Assembly: GCA_018056825.1 (NCBI GenBank)
Contig: JAGPEW010000019.1
Coordinates: 1 to 8,919, forward strand
DNA length: 8,919 bases
Direction of reading: 5' to 3'
Source: Candidatus Sordicultor aquaticus
Lineage (GTDB): Bacteria > Atribacterota > Atribacteria > Atribacterales > Caldatribacteriaceae
Shown here: one piece after another, positions 1 to 6,340 of the stretch
Layout: the number at the start of each line of letters is the position of its first letter
Position numbering within the stretch: position 1 is the stretch's first letter
The notes under the pieces: generated by a model
Told to the model about the DNA's origin: nothing
Databases searched by the model: none
What the model saw: only the letters and a program-made list of their open reading frames with translations
Made by a program: the position numbers and the translations under genes

Positions 1-5
1 GAGGT
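1..5 (+). promoter_or_regulatory. Ribosome binding site of murE
   Basis: GAGGT lies 9 bases upstream of the TTG at 15-17, a workable Shine-Dalgarno spacing, and it supports the TTG start. The TTG overlaps a TGA at 16-18 (TTGA). This would fit an upstream gene ending there, for example a class B PBP gene, but that gene lies outside the window, so this part is inference. Confidence 0.6.
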
Positions 6-14
6 AGGATTATT

Positions 15-1553
15 TTGACTATAGGTCAATTATTGTCTTCATTTTCTTTTAAAGAAGGAAAAATTAAAAGTCCAGAGGAAGAGGTGAGAGGTCTGGCCTT
101 CGACTCCCGTCGAGTGCAACCAGGCTATGTTTTTTTTGCTCTTTCTGGTTCTAACACTGATGGTCACTTTTACATTGAAGATGCGATAGAAAGAGGAGCA
201 GTGTTGGTAGTTTTAGAAAAAAGAGAGTTTGCTCCTTTCGAAACTAAAGCATCCTGGGTTTTAGTTTCTGAGGGAAGAAAAGCTTTGGCTTTGGCCTCTT
301 CTTGTTTTTATGGCGATCCCTCTTCTTCTCTTAGAGTTATAGGAGTGACAGGCACCAATGGAAAAACTACTACTTGTTTTTTCCTTCGAGCTATTTGGGA
401 AAAAAGTGGCCTTCCCTGTGGTCTCCTTACTACGGCTCGGAACATTATAGGTCCTAGAGAAGAGGAAGCAGTAAATACTACTGAGGAGTCTCTTTCTCTT
501 TTTCGCCATCTTTATCAGATGCGAGAAATGGGTATAAAGGACGTAGTGGTAGAAGTTTCCTCTCATGCTCTGGCCTTGGGAAGGGTAGAAGGGGTAAAAT
601 TTGATTCTGCTTTGGTCACCAACTTAATTCCTGAGCATATGGAGTTTCATCGCACTTTTGAACATTATTTTGAAAGTAAAAGAAAACTTCTCCGGATGGT
701 AGAAGGAAATATTTCTAAAAATTATCCTCGAGTGGTAGCAGTAAATGGAGATGATGGAAATTGTCTTAAAATGATAAAAAGAATAGGTGTTCCTTTTCTC
801 ACTTATGGGTTAAACAAAGAAGTGGAAATAAGAGGAGAAAATATCATTAATTCTCTGCGAGGAGGTTCTTTTACAGTGAGAAGTCCGTGGGGAAAAATAG
901 AAGTGGTAATTAATTTCCCCGGGATTCATAATGTATATAACGCTCTTTCTGCTATTTCTTTAGCTCTTTTTTATGGCTTAGATATGAATATTATACAAGA
1001 AGCCCTGTCTCGAGTTCACTGGGTTCCTGGCCGATGGGAGTTTGTAGAGGAAGGACAGGATTTTACTATAATAGTAGATTTTGCTCATAACTGGCATGGA
1101 TTGGAGAAAAGCCTTTCTCTGGTGCAAGATTTAACTCCCGGAAGAGTAATCACCGTGTTTGGTTGTGGGGGAGAGAGAGATAGGAGTAAAAGGCCTTTTA
1201 TTGGAGAAACAGTGGCTCGTTTCAGTGATATATGTATTGTTACCGCTGATAATCCTCGAGGAGAGAATCCAGAGCGAACCGCTTTAGATGCTTTAGAAGG
1301 GGTAAAAAGAGTAGAGAAGACTAAAAATCTACATTTTGAGTTAATTTTAGATCGGGTGGAAGCTATTCGAAGAGCTTTGGAACTGGCTCAAAAGGGAGAT
1401 ACCGTTTTTTTGGCTGGTAAGGGCCCGGAGAGATTTCAAGTTTATAATGGAAAAATGATTCCCCATAATGACCATTACGTAGCGGGGAGGATATTGAAGG
1501 AAAAGAAAGATGAAGTTTTATCCTCAAGAAATAGTAGAAGTTACTCAAGCTGA
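15..1553 (+). CDS. murE: UDP-N-acetylmuramoyl-dipeptide ligase MurE, probably meso-diaminopimelate-adding
   Basis: This cytoplasmic ATP-dependent amide ligase adds the third stem residue to UDP-MurNAc-L-Ala-D-Glu. The 512 residues show the three Mur-ligase domains. The N-terminal substrate domain has DSRRVQPG (30-37) and DGH (49-51). The central ATPase domain has the P-loop GTNGKTT (113-119), NTTE (154-157), EVSSHAL (180-186), the likely carbamylated Lys222 and HNVYN (305-309). The C-terminal domain has GCGGERDRSKRP (383-394) and DNPR (412-415). DNPR is the known signature of DAP-adding enzymes, whereas lysine-adding MurE usually has a different last residue, so meso-DAP is predicted. Three motifs are atypical: IPEHMEFH (205-212), DFAHNWHG (355-362, usually DYAHTPD) and GKGPE (468-472, usually GKGHE). 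It starts at TTG, and its last 44 bases overlap murF, giving a serine-rich tail of about 17 residues beyond the usual family end. Confidence 0.96.
   Translation: MTIGQLLSSFSFKEGKIKSPEEEVRGLAFDSRRVQPGYVFFALSGSNTDGHFYIEDAIERGAVLVVLEKREFAPFETKASWVLVSEGRKALALASSCFYGDPSSSLRVIGVTGTNGKTTTCFFLRAIWEKSGLPCGLLTTARNIIGPREEEAVNTTEESLSLFRHLYQMREMGIKDVVVEVSSHALALGRVEGVKFDSALVTNLIPEHMEFHRTFEHYFESKRKLLRMVEGNISKNYPRVVAVNGDDGNCLKMIKRIGVPFLTYGLNKEVEIRGENIINSLRGGSFTVRSPWGKIEVVINFPGIHNVYNALSAISLALFYGLDMNIIQEALSRVHWVPGRWEFVEEGQDFTIIVDFAHNWHGLEKSLSLVQDLTPGRVITVFGCGGERDRSKRPFIGETVARFSDICIVTADNPRGENPERTALDALEGVKRVEKTKNLHFELILDRVEAIRRALELAQKGDTVFLAGKGPERFQVYNGKMIPHNDHYVAGRILKEKKDEVLSSRNSRSYSS
1496..1501 (+). promoter_or_regulatory. 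Ribosome binding site of murF, inside murE
   Basis: GAAGGA sits 8 bases before the ATG at 1510 and lies within the murE reading frame. It supports the start that makes murF overlap murE by 44 bases. Confidence 0.6.
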
Positions 1554-2907
1554 AATACGAAAAAAAGGCAATGCCCCTTTTCTGGAAGGAGTGGCTATTG
1601 ATAGCCGTTTCTTGAAAGCTGGACAACTTTTTGTAGCGCTAAAAGGTAAAAGAACTGATGGACATTTATTTGTAGAAGAAGCAATAAGAAAAGGAGCTCC
1701 GGGAATTTTAGTTAATCATTTTGAAGGAAGAGGAAACGGAGTTTACGTTTTTCAAGTGTCAGATACTCTTTTAGCTCTTCGTTATTTGGGGAAAAAAGCT
1801 TCGCAGAAGTTATTAGGATATAAAATTGCTATAACCGGGACAACAGGTAAAACTACATGCAAAACTTTTTTTACCTCTCTTTTATCCCCTCGTTTTTTAG
1901 TGGAAGCAACCCCTCAAAGTTTTAACACTGTGATAGGAGTAGCAAGCTCTTTAGCTAATTTCAAGGAGAACAGTGATTATCTGATAATAGAAGCGGGGAT
2001 AAGTCAAAAAAAAGAAATGGAAGAATTGGCAGAAATGATCGAGCCTCATCTTGTGGTTTTTACTTCTTTTGGAGAGGGGCACATGGAAGGTTTAGGCAGT
2101 ATAGAAGAAATAGTGGAAGAAAAAGCTAAACTGGTGAGAGGAAAAACCGAGATAATTTATCTTAATACTGACCAAGAATGGAGTACATTAATTAGAGAAA
2201 ATAAAGAGATAAAAGGGAAAAAAATCGTATCTTTTGGCATGTCTTCTGCCAATCATATTTACTTAAAAAGCTTTTTTCTCAACCCTCTCACTTGGAAAGC
2301 TAAGATAGAAATAAAAGAGAGAGAAGAAAGCTTTTACTTTGAAGCTCCTTTCTTTTTCCCTGAGGTAGCAGTGATGCTTCTGCCTGCTTTTCACCTGGCT
2401 CGGGAATTAGGTATAGGGGTGGAGGAAATAGCGGAGAGTTTAAAAAACTGGCAACCTCCTTCCGGGAGAGGTAATTTTTTCTTTTATCGGGGAGGAGTTA
2501 TCGTTGATGATTCTTATAATGCTAATCCCCTTTCTTCTCACAAAGCTTTGCGGTTTTTAAATTCTTTAAATCCTTGGGGTTTTGAAACCTGGGGGGTTTG
2601 GGGAGATATGTTAGAATTAGGGAGTGCTACTCCTCAAGTTCATCGGCGGTTTTTGAAAGAGTTAAGAAAATCTTCTCTTTCTCGAGTTTTATTAGTAGGG
2701 GAAGAAATGAAGAAGAGAGCGGAAGAAGTGGCTAAAGAGGAGATAGAAGAAGGTCGGTTTTTGCTATTTTCTAACTCCCTAGAGGTGCGAGAATTTCTTT
2801 CTCATTATTTACCTCAAGGAGAGCGATGGGTGATACTCTTTAAAGGGTCGAGAAAGTTAGAATTAGAAAAAGCTATTCCTCCAGAGTGGAGGGAAGATCA
2901 TGCCTGA
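1510..2907 (+). CDS. murF: UDP-N-acetylmuramoyl-tripeptide--D-alanyl-D-alanine ligase MurF
   Basis: MurF is a cytoplasmic Mur ligase that adds D-Ala-D-Ala to the UDP-MurNAc-tripeptide, giving the pentapeptide used by MraY. The 465 residues match the usual length. The N-terminal domain has DSRFLKAGQLFVALKG (31-46) and DGH (50-52). The P-loop is GTTGKTT (110-116), followed by TPQSFNTVIG (134-143, where most MurF have N-N-x-IG), FGEGHMEGLGS (187-197) and the likely carbamylated Lys205. The C-terminal domain has the strongly MurF-specific DDSYNANPLS (333-342), WGDMLELG (364-371) and FKGSRKLELE (444-453). One oddity is that the G-x-H-N-x-x-N segment expected near residues 281-297, which contacts the adenine in relatives, reads FPEVAVMLLPAFHLA and lacks the His-Asn pair. 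The gene overlaps murE by 44 bases and mraY by 8. Confidence 0.96.
   Translation: MKFYPQEIVEVTQAEIRKKGNAPFLEGVAIDSRFLKAGQLFVALKGKRTDGHLFVEEAIRKGAPGILVNHFEGRGNGVYVFQVSDTLLALRYLGKKASQKLLGYKIAITGTTGKTTCKTFFTSLLSPRFLVEATPQSFNTVIGVASSLANFKENSDYLIIEAGISQKKEMEELAEMIEPHLVVFTSFGEGHMEGLGSIEEIVEEKAKLVRGKTEIIYLNTDQEWSTLIRENKEIKGKKIVSFGMSSANHIYLKSFFLNPLTWKAKIEIKEREESFYFEAPFFFPEVAVMLLPAFHLARELGIGVEEIAESLKNWQPPSGRGNFFFYRGGVIVDDSYNANPLSSHKALRFLNSLNPWGFETWGVWGDMLELGSATPQVHRRFLKELRKSSLSRVLLVGEEMKKRAEEVAKEEIEEGRFLLFSNSLEVREFLSHYLPQGERWVILFKGSRKLELEKAIPPEWREDHA
2888..2892 (+). promoter_or_regulatory. Ribosome binding site of mraY, inside murF
   Basis: GGAGG lies 7 bases upstream of the ATG at 2900. It is the most canonical Shine-Dalgarno of the cluster and fixes the mraY start within the end of murF. 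Confidence 0.75.
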
Positions 2908-3862
2908 AATTAAGAGTGTAGTTTTTTCTCTTCTTTTAGTTTTTACTTTAAGCTTATTTCTTTTTCCTTTTTATATTCGCTGGCAGGAAAAAAACCATAT
3001 AGGCCAGAAAATAAAAAAAGAAGGCCCCAATCTTCATCTTTACAAAGAAAATACTCCCAGCATGGGAGGAGTAATTATTATTCTCTCTGGTTTATTGGTA
3101 CTCTCTTTTTTTGAGCAACTTACCTATCCAATTAAAATTATATTGATAACTCTATTATCTTTTGGTGGTTTAGGCTGGGTAGATGATTATTTTAAAAGTT
3201 TCCAAGGTAAACCTTGGAGTTTAAAAGCTCGCCACAAATTTCTTCTGGAACTAGTATTTTCTGTTTTCATTTTGATTTTAGGATTTCCTCTTTTTCCTCA
3301 CTATTTAATGGTTCCCTATGGGGATGGAATTATAGAATTGGGAAAGATACCTTTTTTTCTTTACAGTTTATTTTTAATTTTAGCTTCCACTAATGCTTTT
3401 AATATAACTGATGGTTTAGATGGATTAGCAGGAGGCTGTGGAATTTTAACTTTTGCTTTTTGGGCGGGGCTTTTTTTCTGGAAAGGAGATTTTTCTTTAG
3501 CTCGGATAGCTGCTATCTTTGCTGGAGCCCTACTTTCCTTTCTCTGGTTTAATTTCTGGCCAGCGCGGATTTTTATGGGAGATTGTGGGTCTTTGTCTTT
3601 GGGAGCTCTTATGGGAGTTTTAGCTCTTTTTTCCGGTTATTCTTGGATATTAGCTTTAGCTGGAGTGGTTTATGTTTTAGATACTCTTTCAGTAATCCTT
3701 CAAGTGTTTTCTTTCCGAGTGTGGGGCAAGAGAATATTTCTTATGAGTCCTCTTCATCATCACTTTGAACTCCGAGGAGAGAAAGAAAGTAAAATTACCA
3801 TTAGATTCTGGATTATCCAAGGAGTGGGAGTTATAGCAGCGATTTTGGGAATAGTGAGGTAA
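2900..3862 (+). CDS. mraY: Phospho-N-acetylmuramoyl-pentapeptide transferase MraY
   Basis: MraY is the integral membrane enzyme that transfers phospho-MurNAc-pentapeptide from UDP to undecaprenyl phosphate, making lipid I on the cytoplasmic face. Its 320 residues are close to the short (about 320-325 residue) form of the family. About ten hydrophobic segments are visible, beginning near residues 8-25. Diagnostic motifs appear in order: GPNLHLYKENTPSMGG (42-57), the aspartate pair DDY (95-97), NAFNITDGLDGLAGG (165-179), PARIFMGDCGSLSLG (221-235) with the predicted catalytic Asp228, and PLHHHFELRG (284-293) followed by RFWII (302-306). Minor departures are Asn51 where GTPTMGG is usual, Asp261 in VLDTLSVILQV where Glu is common, and GEKE in place of GWxE. 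It overlaps murF by 8 bases and its stop is 2 bases before murD. Confidence 0.97.
   Translation: MPEIKSVVFSLLLVFTLSLFLFPFYIRWQEKNHIGQKIKKEGPNLHLYKENTPSMGGVIIILSGLLVLSFFEQLTYPIKIILITLLSFGGLGWVDDYFKSFQGKPWSLKARHKFLLELVFSVFILILGFPLFPHYLMVPYGDGIIELGKIPFFLYSLFLILASTNAFNITDGLDGLAGGCGILTFAFWAGLFFWKGDFSLARIAAIFAGALLSFLWFNFWPARIFMGDCGSLSLGALMGVLALFSGYSWILALAGVVYVLDTLSVILQVFSFRVWGKRIFLMSPLHHHFELRGEKESKITIRFWIIQGVGVIAAILGIVR
3856..3860 (+). promoter_or_regulatory. Ribosome binding site of murD at the mraY stop
   Basis: GAGGT ends on the first base of the mraY TAA stop and sits 4 bases before the ATG at 3865. The spacing is short, so a ribosome terminating on mraY would already be over the site. This suggests coupled reinitiation. 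Confidence 0.5.
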
Positions 3863-3864
3863 AA

Positions 3865-5208
3865 ATGAGAGTAGTTTTGGGTCTGGGTAAAACAGGAATA
3901 GCAGTAAGTCGATTCCTTTTAAAGCGAAGAGAAGAAATTTGGGCTATAGATGATTATCTTAAAGAAGAGCAAATACCTCAAGATATAAGGGAAAATGGTG
4001 ATTTTAAGTTTCTTTCTTCTTCTCAGTTTCTAAGTACTGATTTTTCTTCTATTTGTGAAGTCATCACTAGTCCTGGTATACCACCAACTCATCCAGTTTT
4101 ACAGACCTTAGAAGAACACCGAATACCAGTAATCAGTGAAATAGAGTTGGCTACTCGATTTATTTCTTTTCCTCTTATTGGAATTACTGGCTCTTGTGGA
4201 AAAAGTACTACTGTTTTCTGGACCAAACAAATTTTGGATAGAGCTGGTTGGTCAGTTTTTATGGGAGGAAACTGGGGTTATCCTTTGATAGAAAGTCTTT
4301 CTAGTCCTGAAAAATTTGATTGGGGAGTAGTGGAGTTGAGTAGTTTCCAATTATCTCGTATTAAAAGAGCCCATTTTAAGGTAGCTGCGATACTTAATTT
4401 GTTCCCTAATCATTTAGATTATCATTCTTCTATAGAAGATTACTTTCAAGCGAAATCCCGCATTTTTGCAAACCAGGGAAGAAACGATTTTGCTATAGTT
4501 AATTTTTCTACTAGTAACTGGTCAACTCGTTTTTCCCGATTGGTTAAATCTCAGTTGATACCTGTTGCTCGAGATAAAAAACTCGCTGAGGGATTTTACA
4601 TCAGAGGGAATGAGCTTTTTCAGGGTGAAGAATTTCTTTTTTCTCTTTCTCGCTTTTCTCTACCCGGAAAACACCAACAGGAAAACTTGCTTGTCGCTAT
4701 ATCCATAGCTCTGATTTTGGGAGTGGCAAGTAAAGTAGTAGAAGAGATACTGCCTTCTCTCTCTCCTCTTCCTCATCGTTTGGAAAAGGTAGGAAGCTGG
4801 AGGGGAATAGATTATTTTAACGATTCTAAATCTACTACTCCTTCTTCGACTAAAGTAGCAGTAGAGTCCTTGTGTTGCCCTATAGTTTTAATATTGGGGG
4901 GGAAAGCGAAAGTTGATGACTTTAGCGAACTTACCTCTGCGCTCCAAAATAGGAAGGTTAAAGCAGTGGTTATTTATGGAGAGTCTCGGAATCTGATAGA
5001 AAAATTTGTTCCCTCTCATGTGGAGCGGTATTTAGTCTCTTCTTTAGAAGAAGCAATAAAAAGGGCTAGAAGTTTAGCTCAAGATGGTGATGCCATTCTT
5101 CTTTCTCCGGCTTGTACTAGTTGGGACCAATACCATAGCTTTGAAGAAAGGGGGGAACACTTCCGTCAGTTGGTATATGAACTGGAACAAACTGGGTTTT
5201 CCCATTAA
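3865..5208 (+). CDS. murD: UDP-N-acetylmuramoyl-L-alanine--D-glutamate ligase MurD
   Basis: MurD adds D-glutamate to UDP-MurNAc-L-Ala in the cytoplasm. The 447 residues match the family length. The Rossmann-like N-terminal domain opens with GLGKTGIA (6-13) and has SPGIPPTHP (69-77). The central domain carries the P-loop GSCGKSTT (109-116), GGNWGYPL (134-141), ELSSFQL (157-163), NLFPNHLDYH (178-187), the likely carbamylated Lys197 and GKHQQEN (268-274). The C-terminal domain has FNDSKSTTP (318-326), LILGGKAK (342-349) and LSPACTSWDQYHSFEERGEHF (413-433), which together are specific for MurD. Compared with the family, the P-loop has Cys-Gly-Lys-Ser where Asn-Gly-Lys-Thr is usual, NDSK is followed by STT rather than ATN, and PNH replaces PDH. 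These are mostly conservative and the protein looks intact. Its end overlaps the preferred ftsW start by 32 bases. Confidence 0.96.
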   Translation: MRVVLGLGKTGIAVSRFLLKRREEIWAIDDYLKEEQIPQDIRENGDFKFLSSSQFLSTDFSSICEVITSPGIPPTHPVLQTLEEHRIPVISEIELATRFISFPLIGITGSCGKSTTVFWTKQILDRAGWSVFMGGNWGYPLIESLSSPEKFDWGVVELSSFQLSRIKRAHFKVAAILNLFPNHLDYHSSIEDYFQAKSRIFANQGRNDFAIVNFSTSNWSTRFSRLVKSQLIPVARDKKLAEGFYIRGNELFQGEEFLFSLSRFSLPGKHQQENLLVAISIALILGVASKVVEEILPSLSPLPHRLEKVGSWRGIDYFNDSKSTTPSSTKVAVESLCCPIVLILGGKAKVDDFSELTSALQNRKVKAVVIYGESRNLIEKFVPSHVERYLVSSLEEAIKRARSLAQDGDAILLSPACTSWDQYHSFEERGEHFRQLVYELEQTGFSH

Positions 5209-6340
5209 TAACGAAAAGTTTTCTTTTAAAACCAAATGGTGGTGGGATATTGATCCCTATCTTTTTTGGTCTACCTTTTTACTCCTACTTTTAGGAATTA
5301 CTATGGTATTTAGTGCTAGCATGACCACCGCTTTGTATGCTTATGGTGATGTTTTTTACTTCTTAAAAAAACATATTTTAGGAATTATCTTAGGGTTTAT
5401 TTTTTTAACTATATTTACCTTTATTTCTTTAGACCGCCTACGGAGCATGAACCGGTTTTTGCTTTTAGCGACTTTTATATCTTTGGTGTTGGTTTTTATT
5501 CCTGGCATAGGTAGGATGGGGGGAGGCTCTTACCGGTGGATAAACTTGGGATTTCTGAATTTCCAGCCTTCTGAATTAGCTAAATTGAGTATAGTTTTAT
5601 ATTTAGCTGATGCTTTAGCCAATTATAAGGATAGAGTAGAGGATTTTCGACGAGGGGTTATACCCTTTATGATTTTAATAGGCTTAATCTGTCTTTTAGT
5701 GTTAATGGAGCCAGACCTAAGTACCGCCTTTTTTCTATTTTTGATTGCTTTTGTTATGCTATTTTTAGGAGGAAGTAAGTTGCAACATCTCCTTCTTATT
5801 TTATTGGTTTTAATACCTAGCGGTATGTTTCTCATTTTTTTTGGAGGACAAGATTACTGGCAAGATAGAATTTCTTCTTTTATTGACCCTTGGAAAGACC
5901 CCTTAGGTAAAGGATTTCATATTATTCAGTCTCTAATAGCTTTAGGCTCAGGTGGGGTAAGGGGTGTAGGATTAGGAGAGAGTCGGCAAAAGTTTTTTTT
6001 CCTTCCCGACCGCCATACTGATTTCATTTTTGCTATCATAGGAGAGGAGCTAGGCTTTATAGGAACTTCTGCAGTGATAATATTATTTATTATTGTCTTA
6101 TGGCGAGGTTGGAAAATTGTTCAAGAGTCTCAGGACGAATTTCGAGGGCTGTTAGCTATGGGTATTACTCTCAGTATAATGTTGCAGGTTTTTATCAACA
6201 TGGGTGCAGTGTTAAAGCTTCTTCCGGTTACGGGGGTAACATTGCCTCTGGTGAGTTATGGCAACTCTTCTTTAATTATAACTTTTAGCGAACTGGGTAT
6301 TTTGTTTAATATTGCGCGAGGCAAAAACATAGATGGATAA
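5177..6340 (+). CDS. ftsW: Septal peptidoglycan polymerase FtsW (SEDS family)
   Basis: FtsW is a multi-pass membrane glycosyltransferase that polymerises lipid II at the division site with a class B PBP. The ATG at 5177 gives 387 residues, about the family length, with a short cytoplasmic tail (KWWWDIDPYLF, 20-30) before the first membrane segment. Earlier in-frame ATGs at 5084 and 5090 lie deep inside murD, add about 30 residues of unlikely sequence and have no ribosome site. No good Shine-Dalgarno precedes 5177 either, so coupling to murD is likely. Motifs are YRWINLGFLNFQPSELAKL (119-137), EPDLSTA (178-184), PDRHTDFIFAIIGEELGF (277-294) with the predicted catalytic Asp282, and LLPVTGVTLPLVSYGNSS (348-365). 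About ten membrane segments are visible. The last motif has YGNSS where YGGSS is normal. The dcw context favours FtsW over its paralogue RodA. It overlaps murG by 8 bases. Confidence 0.93.
   Translation: MNWNKLGFPINNEKFSFKTKWWWDIDPYLFWSTFLLLLLGITMVFSASMTTALYAYGDVFYFLKKHILGIILGFIFLTIFTFISLDRLRSMNRFLLLATFISLVLVFIPGIGRMGGGSYRWINLGFLNFQPSELAKLSIVLYLADALANYKDRVEDFRRGVIPFMILIGLICLLVLMEPDLSTAFFLFLIAFVMLFLGGSKLQHLLLILLVLIPSGMFLIFFGGQDYWQDRISSFIDPWKDPLGKGFHIIQSLIALGSGGVRGVGLGESRQKFFFLPDRHTDFIFAIIGEELGFIGTSAVIILFIIVLWRGWKIVQESQDEFRGLLAMGITLSIMLQVFINMGAVLKLLPVTGVTLPLVSYGNSSLIITFSELGILFNIARGKNIDG

Noticed and set aside
261..566. Open frame on the - strand inside murE
   Set aside because: Antisense to a well-supported murE, with no recognisable motif or ribosome site; a shadow frame.
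1363..1626. Open frame on the - strand across the murE/murF junction
   Set aside because: Antisense to two motif-confirmed genes, and its composition is that expected of a reverse complement.
3160..3240. AT-rich stretches resembling -10 boxes within coding sequence, for example in mraY
   Set aside because: The whole window is AT-rich, so such matches are expected by chance, and none has a convincing -35 partner.
3583..3768. Second + strand frame inside mraY
   Set aside because: Overlaps the conserved MGD and HHH region of mraY, is Ser/Phe-rich and matches no family.
5084..5176. Upstream extension of ftsW using the ATG at 5084
   Set aside because: It would overlap murD by 125 bases across murD's conserved SPACTSWDQ motif, lacks a ribosome site and adds residues not seen in the family.
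5623..5835. Open frame on the - strand inside ftsW
   Set aside because: Lys/Arg-rich translation is the expected reverse of a hydrophobic membrane gene; no independent support.
6100..6288. Second + strand frame inside ftsW
   Set aside because: Overlaps the conserved C-terminal FtsW motifs and has no family resemblance.
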